64,000 nt of DNA from Ignavibacteriaceae bacterium (GCA_008933765.1 WBUK01000003.1:124001-188000), one strand, 5' to 3'. Shown: positions 23,793 to 36,361, counted from the first letter of the stretch. Translations and numbers: made by a program. The notes: generated by a model not told the origin, from the sequence alone.

Positions 23793-24281
23793 CAATTATA
23801 TCAATTACCCCGAGAGGTTAAAACATTCCTCGCAGCATTTCTGATACTGCTTTCAGCAGCTGTTGCGATAGGTTTAGTCTATTTATATCATACCACAAAC
23901 TACACCCCTGAAATCGCCGTTAAACACTACAATGGTTCGCAAAGTGAAAATGTTGAGGATGATTTTGAAATCCCTGACAGTTACGAAAAGCCAATTTCCG
24001 AGTTGATGATTACCACACATAACCACTTCTTCGGGTTTGCGTTCATCTTTTTTGCTCTGGGTGCAATATTTTGGTTTAACTCCACAATCACGGGTTTTTG
24101 GAAAGGGTTTTTGATGGTCGAGCCGTTAATTTCAACCCTGTTCACCTTTGGGGGTATCTGGTTGGTTAGGTTTGTGCACCCGGGGTTTATTTATCTTACC
24201 GTGGTATCTTCCTCCTTAATATACATCTCTTTTGCAGTGATGGCAATAGTTGCGCTTTATGAACTGACAGTAAAAAAATAG
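23775..24281 (+). CDS. Four-helix membrane protein of unknown function
   Basis: I do not recognise a family. The 168-residue product has membrane segments at about 18-38, 84-103, 112-133 and 137-161. A 45-residue acidic loop after helix 1 carries H39 and H51. The TTHNHFFGFAF entry to helix 2 has H82 and H84, and H135 starts helix 4. Clusters of histidines at membrane faces could bind metal or heme. TTG at 23775 is the only start that keeps helix 1. Placement after the FMN-binding protein suggests it passes electrons to or from that protein or moves its substrate. It converges with the S9 peptidase gene, 22 bp away. Confidence 0.72.
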   Translation: MKFSEIQLYQLPREVKTFLAAFLILLSAAVAIGLVYLYHTTNYTPEIAVKHYNGSQSENVEDDFEIPDSYEKPISELMITTHNHFFGFAFIFFALGAIFWFNSTITGFWKGFLMVEPLISTLFTFGGIWLVRFVHPGFIYLTVVSSSLIYISFAVMAIVALYELTVKK

Positions 24282-24303
24282 GTTACAACCGGGATGTGTT
24301 GCC

Positions 24304-26337
24304 TCATTTCAAAAAGCGGTTGAACCAGTCACCCACTTCTTTGTACCAAAAAATCGAGTTTTGCGGTTGCATAACCCAATGATTTTCATCGGGGAAGTAA
24401 ACCAACCTTGCGGGCACGCCTTTACCTTTTAGAACGCCATAAAGCTCAAGCCCCTGCGTAACCACAACACGATAATCTTTTTCGCCATGCACAACAAGCA
24501 TCGGCGTGATGAAGTTTTCAGCAAAATTTGCGGGGCTGTATTTGTTAACCTGCTCTTTGTTGTACCAGGGTGCTCCGCCGTAAGCCCGTTCACGGAAGTG
24601 AGTCATATCTGAGGCGAATTGCCCGTAAAAATTGTAAACACCCGCATGGGAAACCAAAGCGGAAAACCTGCCCGTTTTCCCGGCGATATAATTGACCAAA
24701 TAACCGCCGTAACTTCCGCCGGCGGCACCAATTCTGTTTTCTCTGATGAAATCAAACTCGTCGGTGAGGTAATCAGTGGCTTTCATAATATCGGTGTAAG
24801 GCATATCGCCGTGCGCTCCCACAATCGATTCCGCAAACTTTTCGCCGAAGCCACTGCTGCCGTGGAAGTTAACCATTGCAACAACATATCCCATTGCGGC
24901 AAAAACCTGCGAATTCCAACGATAGTGGAAATTATCGCTGAAAGCACCGAGGGGCCCCCCATGAATGAGGTGTATCATCGGATACTTTTGCGTTTTATCA
25001 AAATTTGGCGGATAAATCATAAACACCTGAACCGAATCCCCTTTTGCTCCCTCGAACCAGTGTTCTTCAAATTTGCCAAACTCAATCTGCGAGGTGAGGT
25101 CTTTGTTAAGGTCAACCAATTCCCGGGATGTTCCCGTCGTGGGGTCAACAGCGACCACCCGTTGCGGAGTTGAATTATTATTGTTCAGAAAATAAACAAC
25201 GGAGCTATCCGGTGCCAAGCCACTGTTTGTACCCTCAGCAAACACTTTCTGAAAACCGCTGCCGTTAGGGCTAACGCTGAAAACCCCGGTTCTGCCGCGA
25301 TAGTCTGCGGTAAAATAAATTTTTCCGACTTTATGATCCAAAGTAAATTCGTTAACTGAAAGATCTATATCTTTTGTAAGAAGTGTATCCGAGTTAGCTT
25401 CTATTTTGAATCGTGCAATTTTTTGGTTCTCTGCTTCCAGATTGGGGTTTGTTGTTTTCAAATAGAAGATAAATTTTCCGCAGGGTGAAAATTGCGGTGC
25501 CCCATCACCGGCACGGTTATCCGGAGTTATGTTTGTTACCTTACCCGATCCGTCAGCCTCCATAAGAAAAAGGTCGAAGTTCAAATCGGTGAAGTAAGGT
25601 TTAGGGGTAACATTGGCGGAAAAGACAATCTTTTCACCGGTGGGTGAAATATCATAATCGGCACCCGAGCCGCTTACGCTTAACATAGCGGTGCTTTCCG
25701 GGGTAAGGTCGCTGACTTTGCCTGAGGCAATTTCAACTGAATAAATATGGGTAACGAAGCCATCGGTCAGCCAGCTATCCCAGTAGCGGTAGAATCTGTC
25801 TTCCGTAACTTTCGCTGAAACTTTACTCTCTTTTTTCGCTTTAAGCAGTGTTTTAAGTGTGTCTAAGTTTCCGCGGGCTTCCGGCAATGTGTTCGAAGCA
25901 AAGGCTAATTTATCACCGGAAGGGAACCATTTAATTGACTGTGCCCCCATCGGCATTTCAGTTAAACGGGTTGCTTCTCCGCCATCCCGTTCGATTATAT
26001 AAATCTGCCCCGCTTCATCACTTTCCCGTTTTGCAACAAATGCAATTTTTTTTCCGTCGGGCGACCACACGGGTGAGCTTTCGCTCCCTTTTCCCGAGGT
26101 GAACTTTCTGTATTCACCTGTTTTCAGGTTCAAAAGATAAAGGTCACCCGTTGATTCGTTCTTAGCGGCATTCCAAGTGGTAACGGAAAACAAGGCTTCG
26201 GTTTTCTCCGGGTTCACTGAAAACGCACCGATTCGTTTCATTTTCCAAATCTCTTCGGCGGTCAGAAGTTTTTTCTCCTGCGGAAGAACTACCGAAAAAA
26301 GTAAAATTGCAAATATCAGTGAATATCCGAAGCGCAT
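24304..26337 (-). CDS. Exported S9-family serine peptidase (acylaminoacyl/dipeptidyl peptidase type)
   Basis: A signal peptide (MRFGYSLIFAILLFSVVLPQ) is followed by a seven-bladed propeller (for example VWSPDGKKIAFVAKRES and QFSPCGKFIFYLKTT, about 40-400) and an alpha/beta-hydrolase domain (about 430-677). The nucleophile is the Ser of GAAGGSYGGYLVNY; VHGEKDYRVV and DENHWV supply the Asp and His. HLIHGGPLGAF is the oxyanion loop. The enzyme trims short peptides, probably in the periplasm for peptide nutrition. At 677 aa it is complete. It is transcribed alone, with about 200 bp to the upstream M48 gene. Confidence 0.92.
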   Translation of the reverse strand: MRFGYSLIFAILLFSVVLPQEKKLLTAEEIWKMKRIGAFSVNPEKTEALFSVTTWNAAKNESTGDLYLLNLKTGEYRKFTSGKGSESSPVWSPDGKKIAFVAKRESDEAGQIYIIERDGGEATRLTEMPMGAQSIKWFPSGDKLAFASNTLPEARGNLDTLKTLLKAKKESKVSAKVTEDRFYRYWDSWLTDGFVTHIYSVEIASGKVSDLTPESTAMLSVSGSGADYDISPTGEKIVFSANVTPKPYFTDLNFDLFLMEADGSGKVTNITPDNRAGDGAPQFSPCGKFIFYLKTTNPNLEAENQKIARFKIEANSDTLLTKDIDLSVNEFTLDHKVGKIYFTADYRGRTGVFSVSPNGSGFQKVFAEGTNSGLAPDSSVVYFLNNNNSTPQRVVAVDPTTGTSRELVDLNKDLTSQIEFGKFEEHWFEGAKGDSVQVFMIYPPNFDKTQKYPMIHLIHGGPLGAFSDNFHYRWNSQVFAAMGYVVAMVNFHGSSGFGEKFAESIVGAHGDMPYTDIMKATDYLTDEFDFIRENRIGAAGGSYGGYLVNYIAGKTGRFSALVSHAGVYNFYGQFASDMTHFRERAYGGAPWYNKEQVNKYSPANFAENFITPMLVVHGEKDYRVVVTQGLELYGVLKGKGVPARLVYFPDENHWVMQPQNSIFWYKEVGDWFNRFLK

Positions 26338-26536
26338 TATTTCCTCTTAAAACTGAATCTAAAAAAATAACCCAGAGTGACCTTTCACTCAAAAAAATTA
26401 ACCTTATTTTATTTATGCTGTTTACTGATTAAAACGGGCTGTTTGTTTAAGCTGCTGCCCTATCCAAGCCGTTCGCTTATTTTTTAAGCTCGCTTATTTA
26501 AGGTGTTTAATCTTCAATTATTTAATAAAAAAACAA

Positions 26537-27385
26537 CTACCTTAGTTTATTCAAGACATTTTGGACATATTCATCCCTGAACACACCCTGCCCTGTGTAG
26601 TTCGTGTAGGAAAAAACTTGTTTTCCCAGGTCGCGAAGTCGCTGATCGGTCGAACTAATCCTTGCGATTGGATCAGGGTGGGTTGAAAGAAATGTCTCTA
26701 TTCCGCCCGAGTTTGAACTTACCAAGCCGTCGGCTTTCATCTTTTCGAAAAAGAATTTGACCCCACCGGGGTAGTATCTTGTTTCCGCCAGATAATCAAT
26801 CGAATATTTATCGCTTTCATCTTCATCCGAACGGCTGTTAGCCAGTAGAGTAAGCCCCACAAACAAGTTAGCGGCAATTTCCACAAACTTACTTGGGTTT
26901 TCACCCATCACTAAACTTAGCAGCATACTCAACCCGTACTGAGCTGTCATTCTTTTCGTTGCGTGTCTTCTCTCTGCGTGGGCTATCTCGTGCCCTAATA
27001 CACCCGCAAGCGCCGCTTCTGAATCAAGATACTTCAACAAACCGGTGTAAACATAGACTTTTCCACCCGGCAGGGCAAATGCGTTCAGAATATCAGGACG
27101 ATCTATAATTTCTAACTGATATTGATAGACCTGTTTTTTCTGTATAGCGTTTACTGAAAGAATATGGTTAAATATCCTTTCGGTAATATATTGCTTCACA
27201 GAAGGATCACCACGAAAAACCGGGTATTCAGTTTGATTCGTAGCAATTTCTGCCGCTACATTCGCACCAAGCGCAACATCATCAGCATCCGAGAAGATGT
27301 TCAGCCCACCAAGATCGGAACAGGATGAAGCGAAAAATGTGAAGGAGATAGAAAGCACTACTGCCCCGTAACGAGCGAGTTTCAT
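26537..27385 (-). CDS. M48-family zinc metalloprotease lipoprotein
   Basis: The lipobox FFASSC at about residues 18-23 predicts lipid attachment. The metalloprotease core has LGHEIAHAERRH (the HExxH zinc site) followed by the downstream Glu within DEDESDKYSIDYLAE. NAFALPGGKVYVYTGLL is the conserved strand preceding the site. This resembles BepA/LoiP-type periplasmic proteases that clear misassembled outer-membrane proteins. At 282 aa it lacks the C-terminal TPR domain of BepA. It is 18 bp downstream of obg and on the same strand, so likely co-transcribed. Confidence 0.92.
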   Translation of the reverse strand: MKLARYGAVVLSISFTFFASSCSDLGGLNIFSDADDVALGANVAAEIATNQTEYPVFRGDPSVKQYITERIFNHILSVNAIQKKQVYQYQLEIIDRPDILNAFALPGGKVYVYTGLLKYLDSEAALAGVLGHEIAHAERRHATKRMTAQYGLSMLLSLVMGENPSKFVEIAANLFVGLTLLANSRSDEDESDKYSIDYLAETRYYPGGVKFFFEKMKADGLVSSNSGGIETFLSTHPDPIARISSTDQRLRDLGKQVFSYTNYTGQGVFRDEYVQNVLNKLR

Positions 27386-27403
27386 TTTAACCTCAATATT
27401 TTG

Positions 27404-29817
<2,414 letters not shown>

Positions 29818-29828
29818 ATCGTCTAAGC

Positions 29829-29871
29829 AAAAGGGCTGCCTGTTCAACTTAAATTGATTGACCGACAGCCC
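29829..29871 (-). terminator. Terminator-like hairpin after sdhB
   Basis: On the minus strand GGGCTGTC (29871-29864) can pair with GGCAGCCC (29840-29833) through seven standard pairs and one G-U, followed by TTTTG. The 23-nt loop is long, so termination may be partial. Confidence 0.5.
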
Positions 29872-29894
29872 GTTACTAAATCATTTTCGTAATT

Positions 29895-30635
29895 CTAAGA
29901 AAGGCTTGCTTTCAGATACTCTTTATTGAGGAACCCAATATGAGCAACGGAAATTCCCTTAGGGCACTCTGCCTCGCAGGCATAAGTGTTTGAACAGGAA
30001 CCGAAACCCTCTTTATCCATCTGAGCAACCATATTAAGAACGCGTTCTTTCCGTTCAACTTTCCCCTGCGGAAGGTGCGCCAGGTGAGAAACCTTTGCCG
30101 CAACAAAAAGCATGGCTGATGAATTCTTGCACGCTGCCACACACGCACCGCAACCGATGCAAGACGCAGCATCCATCGCAAGATCTGCATCTTTTTTCGG
30201 TATTGGAATAGCATTTCCGTCAGGTGCAGAACCGGTTGAAGCAGAAACGAAACCGCCCGCCTGGATTATCCTGTCGAACGCCGAGCGGTCAACAATACAA
30301 TCTTTAATCACCGGGAACGGTTCGGCACGCCAAGGTTCAACGGTTATCGATTCACCATCCTTGAACGACCTCATAAACAGCTGGCAGGCAGTAACTTTTC
30401 GTTTGGGCCCATGTGGCTCGCCGCTTATGTGAAGGCTGCACATCCCGCAAATTCCCTCACGGCAGTCATGATCGAATGCAACGGGTTCTTCATTCTTAGC
30501 AATCAACTCTTCATTAAGAATATCGAGCATCTCAAGAAAAGAGGTATCCTCGGCAATGTCCTTGACAGAATAGTCAACGAACTTTCCCGGAGTGCTCGAA
30601 TTCTTCTGACGCCAAATTTTCAAATTAAAGTTCAT
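29895..30635 (-). CDS. sdhB: Succinate dehydrogenase/fumarate reductase iron-sulfur subunit
   Basis: The N-terminal ferredoxin domain has [17 protein letters not shown] with the [2Fe-2S] ligands and a further Cys in [10 protein letters not shown]. The C-terminal domain has [15 protein letters not shown] and, near the end, [15 protein letters not shown] for the remaining clusters. It passes electrons from SdhA to the quinone site on SdhC. At 246 aa it is of the type that pairs with a single fused cytochrome b subunit. AGGAGAGC precedes the ATG. It is the third gene of the sdhCAB operon, 15 bp after sdhA. Sequence alone does not say whether it runs as succinate oxidase or fumarate reductase. 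Confidence 0.93.
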   Translation of the reverse strand: MNFNLKIWRQKNSSTPGKFVDYSVKDIAEDTSFLEMLDILNEELIAKNEEPVAFDHDCREGICGMCSLHISGEPHGPKRKVTACQLFMRSFKDGESITVEPWRAEPFPVIKDCIVDRSAFDRIIQAGGFVSASTGSAPDGNAIPIPKKDADLAMDAASCIGCGACVAACKNSSAMLFVAAKVSHLAHLPQGKVERKERVLNMVAQMDKEGFGSCSNTYACEAECPKGISVAHIGFLNKEYLKASLS

Positions 30636-30650
30636 CTTTGCTCTCCTTTC

Positions 30651-32564
30651 CTATTTATAACTTCTCTGGCTTGGTTTGCAGTACTCGAATGTCAGCTCTT
30701 CCTTATGAAGTTCCGGCTGTTCATTCAAACCTTTAAATTCCCAAGCGGCTACATAACTAAAATTTTCATCGTCTCTTTTGGCTTCGTTGTCTTCGGTTTG
30801 CGATTCTTCTCTGAAATGACCGCCGCACGATTCCCTACGGTGAAGTGCATCGATGGCAATCAGTTCTGCGAGTTCGAAGAAGTCAGCAACTCTGCCTGCT
30901 TTCTCGAGTGACTGGTTCAGCTCGTTGGTGTCACCAAGCACCCGGACATTCTTCCAGAAGTCTTCCCGCAATTCTCTGATTTCGGAAATCGCCTCTTTCA
31001 GACCTGCTTCATTTCTGCCCATACCAACTTTATCCCATAAAATTTTACCGAGATGTTTATGGAAATAGTCAACTGATTTGTCGCCCTTAACCGACATTAA
31101 TCTGTCGATTTTATCCCTTACATCTTTTTCGGCTTCGGCAAACTCCGGTGCGTCGGTACTAACTTTTGGAAGATCAGTTCCTCCGATGTACCCACTAAGC
31201 GTTGAAGGCAGCACAAAATAACCATCAGCAAGCCCTTGCATCAGAGCCGAAGCGCCCAACCGGTTAGCACCGTGATCTGAGAAGTTAGCTTCGCCGGCAG
31301 CAAAAAGCCCCGGGAGGGTTGTCATTAGGTTATAATCAACCCACAAGCCGCCCATTGTGTAGTGAACCGCAGGATAAATCCGCATCGGCACTTCATACGG
31401 GTTTTCATCCGTAATTTCCTGATACATATCGAAAAGGTTACCGTATTTTTCTTCAATTTTAGCTTTGCCTTGCCGTTTGATGGCGTCGGCAAAATCGAGA
31501 TAAACCGCCATTTTCGAAGCGCCAACACCTCTGCCATTGTCGCACTCAAGTTTTGCAGCACGCGAGGCAACATCTCTGGGTACTAAATTACCAAAAGCAG
31601 GGTAACGGCGCTCTAAATAGTAGTCCCTTTCTTCTTCGGGTATGTCATTAGGTTTGCGCGGGTCATCTTTTTTCATCGGGACCCACACTCTGCCGTCATT
31701 TCGTAAACTTTCAGACATAAGAGTCAGTTTCGACTGGTGATCGCCACTAACGGGAATACATGTCGGGTGAATCTGCACAAAACAGGGATTACCAAAGAAC
31801 GCACCCCGTTTATAAGCGCGCCAGATTGCTGTGGTGTTGCAACCTTTTGCGTTTGTTGAAAGATAGTAAGCATTTCCGTATCCGCCGGTTGCCAAAACAA
31901 CCGCATCACCCGAATGGCGTTCTATTTCGCCGGTTACCATATCACGAACAATAACTCCTCTGGCTCTGCCGTCAATCACAACAATATCCAACACCTCGTG
32001 CCGTGCGTTCATTTTAACGGTTCCAAGCCCTACCTGCCTTGCAAGCGCACTGTAGGCACCCAGAAGCAACTGCTGGCCGGTCTGCCCTCTTGCGTAAAAT
32101 GTTCTGGAGACTTGTGCACCGCCAAAAGAGCGATTATCCAGATAACCACTATACTCACGGGCAAAAGGTACACCCTGCGCAACACACTGGTCGATTATGT
32201 TAACGCTTAATTCTGCCAGACGGTAAACATTCGCTTCGCGGGCACGGTAATCACCCCCTTTTACGGTATCGTAAAAGAGCCGGTAAACCGAGTCACCGTC
32301 GTTTCTGTAATTTTTTGCTGCGTTAATACCGCCTTGTGCAGCAATCGAGTGAGCACGGCGGGCGCTATCCTGGTATGCGAAAGCCACCACTTCGTAACCC
32401 ATTTCACCGAGCGAAGCAGCCGCAGCTCCACCGGCGAGACCGGTTCCCACTACAATTATTCTGTGTTTTCTCCGGTTTGCAGGGTTTACAAGTTTAAGAT
32501 TGAACTTATGGTTGTACCATTTTTTTTCTATTGGTCCCTCAGGGATCTTTGCATCTAAAACCAT
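30651..32564 (-). CDS. sdhA: Succinate dehydrogenase/fumarate reductase flavoprotein subunit
   Basis: This 637-residue FAD enzyme has the dinucleotide motif [20 protein letters not shown] near residue 37 and [14 protein letters not shown], whose His binds FAD covalently. The active-site segments are [15 protein letters not shown] and [11 protein letters not shown], with PRDVASRAA. The ATG overlaps the sdhC stop by one nucleotide (TGATG) with AGGAGGT upstream; a GTG one codon earlier is an alternative. The long N-terminal extension and absence of a separate sdhD match the fused-cytochrome (type B) complexes of Bacteroidota and epsilon-type bacteria. It oxidises succinate to fumarate or the reverse. 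Confidence 0.95.
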   Translation of the reverse strand: MVLDAKIPEGPIEKKWYNHKFNLKLVNPANRRKHRIIVVGTGLAGGAAAASLGEMGYEVVAFAYQDSARRAHSIAAQGGINAAKNYRNDGDSVYRLFYDTVKGGDYRAREANVYRLAELSVNIIDQCVAQGVPFAREYSGYLDNRSFGGAQVSRTFYARGQTGQQLLLGAYSALARQVGLGTVKMNARHEVLDIVVIDGRARGVIVRDMVTGEIERHSGDAVVLATGGYGNAYYLSTNAKGCNTTAIWRAYKRGAFFGNPCFVQIHPTCIPVSGDHQSKLTLMSESLRNDGRVWVPMKKDDPRKPNDIPEEERDYYLERRYPAFGNLVPRDVASRAAKLECDNGRGVGASKMAVYLDFADAIKRQGKAKIEEKYGNLFDMYQEITDENPYEVPMRIYPAVHYTMGGLWVDYNLMTTLPGLFAAGEANFSDHGANRLGASALMQGLADGYFVLPSTLSGYIGGTDLPKVSTDAPEFAEAEKDVRDKIDRLMSVKGDKSVDYFHKHLGKILWDKVGMGRNEAGLKEAISEIRELREDFWKNVRVLGDTNELNQSLEKAGRVADFFELAELIAIDALHRRESCGGHFREESQTEDNEAKRDDENFSYVAAWEFKGLNEQPELHKEELTFEYCKPSQRSYK

Positions 32565-33232
32565 CACTTACCTCCTAAGCCAATTAAAAAGAAAACCGGA
32601 ATTATGGCGAATGCTAACGAAATTACAATTGCGAAAGTTGTGCCAAACCCTTTGATGAATTTTTCGTACTTCTTACCGAGAAGCCCAAAGGTTTGGAATG
32701 CGCTCTGGAAACCATGATTAAGGTGAAACCCGAGAATAATCATAGCAAAAATATAGAAACTTGACAGTAGTGGGTCCGTAAAAGCCGCTTTAACCAAAGT
32801 GTACATGTCAGTTTCACCCTGAAAACGGGCTTTCACAAAGAAATTAATCAGATGAATCACCACAAAAACAAAAATTAAACTGCCGGTCAGCATCATAGCA
32901 CGCGATGACCAGCTGCTGTTTTTCGAGGGGCGTCTGTCACCGTAGGCAATCGGACGGGTTGCTCTGTTGCGAAAATAAAGCACCGTTCCGACTAAAATAT
33001 GGAAAAAGAAGCCCAATACCAAACCTATCTCAAGAATACGAATTATCATACTTGTTGACATAAACTCGGAATATTTGTTGAATGATTCCTTCGCTACTTC
33101 AACATTTGGATTAAGAAGCTGCAGGTTTCCTGCCAGGTGCACCAACAAAAAAGAGATTAAAAAGAACCCTGTGAAACCCTGAATGAATTTCTGCCCCACA
33201 GAGGAAGTCAGGAACCGTAAAAACCATCCCAT
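32561..33232 (-). CDS. sdhC: Succinate dehydrogenase cytochrome b subunit (fused SdhC type)
   Basis: The product, 222 aa from the ATG at 33232, has five membrane helices (about residues 15-35, 58-80, 107-130, 150-172, 190-215). Histidines such as HLAGNLQ, FFHILVG, VIHLINF and HLNHGFQ are placed to ligate two b hemes. This matches the TIGR02046-like SdhC_b558 architecture that replaces SdhC plus SdhD. GGAG lies 9 nt before ATG 33232; the frame also opens at a TTG at 33247. It is the first gene of sdhCAB. The stop codon shares one base with the sdhA start. Confidence 0.93.
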
Positions 33233-33396
33233 CACATTGATCTCCAAAAAAAAAATGAATCGCAGATGTTTAACAGATCAACGGCTTTCGAAATTTAAAT
33301 AAAAAAACCGCTATAATCAAAATTTTCAAGTTGTAAAGTTATTAATTACGGAAGTTATAATCAATAGAACTATTTATCTTTTATTCCCCTTTTTCA

Positions 33397-33444
33397 AAAG
33401 CGGGTTTATTTGTTCTTATTTTTCTCTTAAAATAAACCCGCTTT
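33397..33444. terminator. Strong 15-bp inverted repeat between the outer-membrane gene and sdhC
   Basis: AAAGCGGGTTTATTT (33397-33411) and AAATAAACCCGCTTT (33430-33444) form a perfect 15-bp stem with an 18-nt loop, 17 bp after the outer-membrane gene stop. Neither side has a clean T-run, so it may be a processing hairpin or a weak terminator rather than a classic one. Confidence 0.5.
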
Positions 33445-33460
33445 GTATCGAATAACCGGC

Positions 33461-34798
33461 TTAATTACCAAAACTAAACGGCATCGAGAATGTTATTCGC
33501 GGCTCTATCCTCTTTTGAGGGGTATAGCCGACAACATTGTCGTTCGCATCGCGAACCGGTAAGAAAGTCCAGTGATAAACTAACGATACGGTCAGGTATT
33601 GATAAGGTTTATAGCCCACCTCAACATAAGCGTGCGAGCGATCGTCAGCTGTAAATATTTCCGATTCTGACTGAATCCCCGCTTTTTCGTAACCTGCAGT
33701 CAAAACATACTGCCCGTCTTTAGGCGAAAGGTCTGTTTTCAACTGAAGAATACCGCTGTGCGGTGTTTTATCCAATCTTTGGTAGCTTCCGTAGATGGTT
33801 GCGTAGTCAGCAACATCAGCTCTGAGAGCACCGAACCAACCGTTATCGGATTCCCCCATGTTATCCAACGACATAGCTTTACCGAAGCGTTCAACCTCGT
33901 ACATCGAGCCGAAGTAACCGGCGATATATTTTCCTTCGTTGAATCTTCTTTCAAATTTGGTTGAAACGCTGAACAGCCCCATGCCTTTGAACCCGAGAAC
34001 GAAACCTGCATTAAAGCCCGAACCGAAATCGTTCAGTTTTGTGTAAGTGCTGTAGAGTTTTAAGTCAACCACATCATTGTTTACAACGGGCAGCGCGAGA
34101 TCGGCAGAAAATCCGGTCATTGCGCCTTTTTCTTCAGTACCGATCATATTGTTGGCGTTGTCATACACGGGCAGAACTTTTGCTTTTTTGTTGAAGTCAC
34201 CGGCAAACGAAAGCCCCACTTCTAAATTGTTCAGAACGGGTATCTTTGCGGCACTTTCCGAAAAGCGAAGCGGTCTTACGAAACCTCTTATACCGGCTAC
34301 ACCTCCGGAGGCAAAATCACTGTACATCGACTCAAAACCCCACTTATCAAAATCGAGGTCAAGGTTAAAACCGGTTTTTCGGTCGTCAAAACTTATGGAG
34401 TTGTTATACATATAAATAAGGTTGCCTAACCCCAATGTGTAGTAATCAACGGTTCCAATTCTCGCATATATCGGTTCGTTTTTATGACCGTACCTGACAT
34501 ATCTGATAATCGAAAGAATCTGCGAGGCAGTCTTGTAGTTTTCGTCACGAAGTTTACCCTCGGGTGAAAATTCCAAGTTGAGATCAAGCCCCAAACCGAA
34601 TTTTTTAAACCCGATATCCGGGGTCAGACGAATGTTATAATATGGCTTTTCATCAATCCACACCATACCGGCACCACCTCTGACATTACCGGAACCTTCA
34701 CCCGGATATTTAATTATATCGGGGAAGTTTTCCATCTGTGCTTGCAGATTGAGTGTGAAAAAACCGATAACCGAAAAAATGAAAAATATTTTCTTCAT
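33461..34798 (-). CDS. Outer-membrane beta-barrel protein, function unknown
   Basis: A signal peptide (MKKIFFIFSVIGFFTLNLQAQ) is followed by about 420 residues of alternating strands. Examples are FGLGLDLNLEFSPEG, GFNAGFVLGFKGMGLFSVS, HAYVEVGYKPYQYLTVSLVY and a terminal IEPRITFSMPFSFGN, the last with aromatic residues at the strand end. No homologue is recognised; proteins of this size and pattern are common conserved surface barrels in Ignavibacteria. The frame opens at 34834, but ATG 34798 begins the signal peptide. It diverges from the UbiA gene with a 75-bp spacer and is followed by a strong hairpin. Confidence 0.72.
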   Translation of the reverse strand: MKKIFFIFSVIGFFTLNLQAQMENFPDIIKYPGEGSGNVRGGAGMVWIDEKPYYNIRLTPDIGFKKFGLGLDLNLEFSPEGKLRDENYKTASQILSIIRYVRYGHKNEPIYARIGTVDYYTLGLGNLIYMYNNSISFDDRKTGFNLDLDFDKWGFESMYSDFASGGVAGIRGFVRPLRFSESAAKIPVLNNLEVGLSFAGDFNKKAKVLPVYDNANNMIGTEEKGAMTGFSADLALPVVNNDVVDLKLYSTYTKLNDFGSGFNAGFVLGFKGMGLFSVSTKFERRFNEGKYIAGYFGSMYEVERFGKAMSLDNMGESDNGWFGALRADVADYATIYGSYQRLDKTPHSGILQLKTDLSPKDGQYVLTAGYEKAGIQSESEIFTADDRSHAYVEVGYKPYQYLTVSLVYHWTFLPVRDANDNVVGYTPQKRIEPRITFSMPFSFGN

Positions 34799-34873
34799 TG
34801 AATCCTCAATTGTTATTTTTTCTCTTGTTTGCAAAATATTTAAAAATTACAATTTAATATATGTTTTTTATAT

Positions 34874-35752
34874 TTGTTTCGGTGTTTTCTAAATCTAATT
34901 TTTTTAATTTTTAAGAGGTTATCTCTGTTAGCTTTAACTCGCCCGATAAATTTTATTATTACTTTTATCTCCGGTTTTTTGGCAGTATTAATTGCGCAAA
35001 ACGGAATAATTAACGCAACGACCTTAGTATTCGGTTTTTTAATCGGCGGTTCGGCTGCGTTTGTTGCCGCCGGCGGAAATATCGTTAACGATATTATCGA
35101 TCTTGAAACCGACAAAATTAACCGCCCCGATCGTCCGCTACCATCAGGAAAAGTATCCGTTAAAACCGCCACAAAGATGTACATTTTTGCAAAAATTTTC
35201 GGATTCTTTTTTGCTTCACTCGTAGGAATTTTGCCGGCAATTATTGCCGTGTTAACCTCTTCACTAATTTTCCTTTATTCGTTTTTACTGAAGAAAATTC
35301 CCTTAGTAGGTAACCTAACCGTTGCATTTTTCACCGGTTTGGTCTTTATTTTTGGCGCTTCGGCAGTCGGAAACTATTCGCACGCCATTTTTCCTTTTCT
35401 CTTTGCTTTTACGATCAATTTAATAAGAGAAATCGTAAAAGATGTTGAGGATATCGAGGGTGACAGAGCCACCGGCGTTAAGAGCCTGCCGGTTGTTTTT
35501 GGCATCGAGAAAACCAAAAATATTGCAGTTCAGATTTCGGTAACGCTGATAATCATGGTTTTTCTCCCATTTTTCTTCAAGGTTTACAAAATTGAATATT
35601 TGGTAATTATTGCTCTTTCGGTAGCCCCGGCATTGGTTTCTGTTATCAAAGAGATTAGAAGTGCTACCGAAAAAAAGAACTGGGGTGTAATAAGCAGAAA
35701 CCTTAAATTTATTATGATTCTCGGGATTTTTGCAATCCTGATGGGGATTTAA
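34874..35752 (+). CDS. UbiA-family prenyltransferase (geranylgeranylglycerol-phosphate synthase-like)
   Basis: This 292-residue polytopic membrane protein has the first prenyl-diphosphate motif NDIIDLETDKINRP (Asn-Asp-x-x-Asp) around residue 74 and the second DVEDIEGDRATGVKSLPV around 195, both ending in the conserved Asp residues that hold magnesium. LTRPINFIITFISGFLAV and later helices make about eight membrane spans. Candidate products include menaquinone intermediates, chlorophyll-like tails or archaeal-type lipids; this variant is usually annotated as digeranylgeranylglyceryl phosphate synthase-like. TTG at 34874 is the only start in frame; an ATG at 34861 is out of frame. It abuts rnhB. 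Confidence 0.85.
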   Translation: MFRCFLNLIFLIFKRLSLLALTRPINFIITFISGFLAVLIAQNGIINATTLVFGFLIGGSAAFVAAGGNIVNDIIDLETDKINRPDRPLPSGKVSVKTATKMYIFAKIFGFFFASLVGILPAIIAVLTSSLIFLYSFLLKKIPLVGNLTVAFFTGLVFIFGASAVGNYSHAIFPFLFAFTINLIREIVKDVEDIEGDRATGVKSLPVVFGIEKTKNIAVQISVTLIIMVFLPFFFKVYKIEYLVIIALSVAPALVSVIKEIRSATEKKNWGVISRNLKFIMILGIFAILMGI

Positions 35753-36361
35753 ATGAAATCCTTTGACGATCGTTACCGGGCGCAGTTTGGCACTTCGCTT
35801 CTTGCAGGCACAGACGAAGCCGGAAGGGGCCCATTAGCAGGTCCTGTGGTTGCAGCTGCCGTTATTTTCCCCCCGGATTTTAACATGCCCGAAATCAACG
35901 ATTCAAAAAAATTAACTGATAAAAAAAGAAGGGAGCTTCTTCAGCCAATTGTCAGCAACGCTTTAAGCTTTGCGGTTGTTACGGTTTCACCTGAGGAAAT
36001 TGACAGAATAAACATTCTGAAAGCCTCGCTAATAGCTATGAAACAAGCGGTTGAAAGGCTTAACCAACAGCCCGGAATTGTGCTGGTGGATGGGAATAAA
36101 AAATTTGATTTCAAGGCACCACTTGTTGCCGTGGTAAAAGGTGACTCTCGTTCCCTTTCTGTTGCCGCAGCTTCAATTTTGGCAAAAGTGGAAAGAGATG
36201 ACGAAATGATAAGACTGGATGAAGAGTGCCCTCAATTTGGCTGGGCGCAAAATAAAGGTTACCCTACTCGCAGACATATAGAGGCGCTGCAAAAATATGG
36301 TTTCACCAAGTACCACAGAAAAACTTTTATTGACCATATCGTAAATCCGGGCTTTTTTTGA
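35753..36361 (+). CDS. rnhB: Ribonuclease HII
   Basis: This 202-residue enzyme removes RNA from RNA-DNA hybrids and single ribonucleotides. LAGTDEAGRGPLAGPVVAAA (17-36) contains the Asp-Glu pair of the active site and the GRG loop. VDGNKKF and SVAAASILAKVERD carry the further acidic and helical positions, and GYPTRRHIEALQKYG is typical of the HII C-terminus. Its ATG directly follows the UbiA stop (TAAATG), so it is co-translated with that gene. Nothing unusual in length or motifs. Confidence 0.95.
   Translation: MKSFDDRYRAQFGTSLLAGTDEAGRGPLAGPVVAAAVIFPPDFNMPEINDSKKLTDKKRRELLQPIVSNALSFAVVTVSPEEIDRINILKASLIAMKQAVERLNQQPGIVLVDGNKKFDFKAPLVAVVKGDSRSLSVAAASILAKVERDDEMIRLDEECPQFGWAQNKGYPTRRHIEALQKYGFTKYHRKTFIDHIVNPGFF

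Noticed and set aside
24619-25173. 184-residue plus-strand frame
   Set aside because: Antisense to the S9 peptidase catalytic domain, which is intact.
34861-34873. ATG at 34861 as start of the UbiA gene
   Set aside because: It is out of frame with the prenyltransferase by one base; the in-frame start is TTG at 34874.
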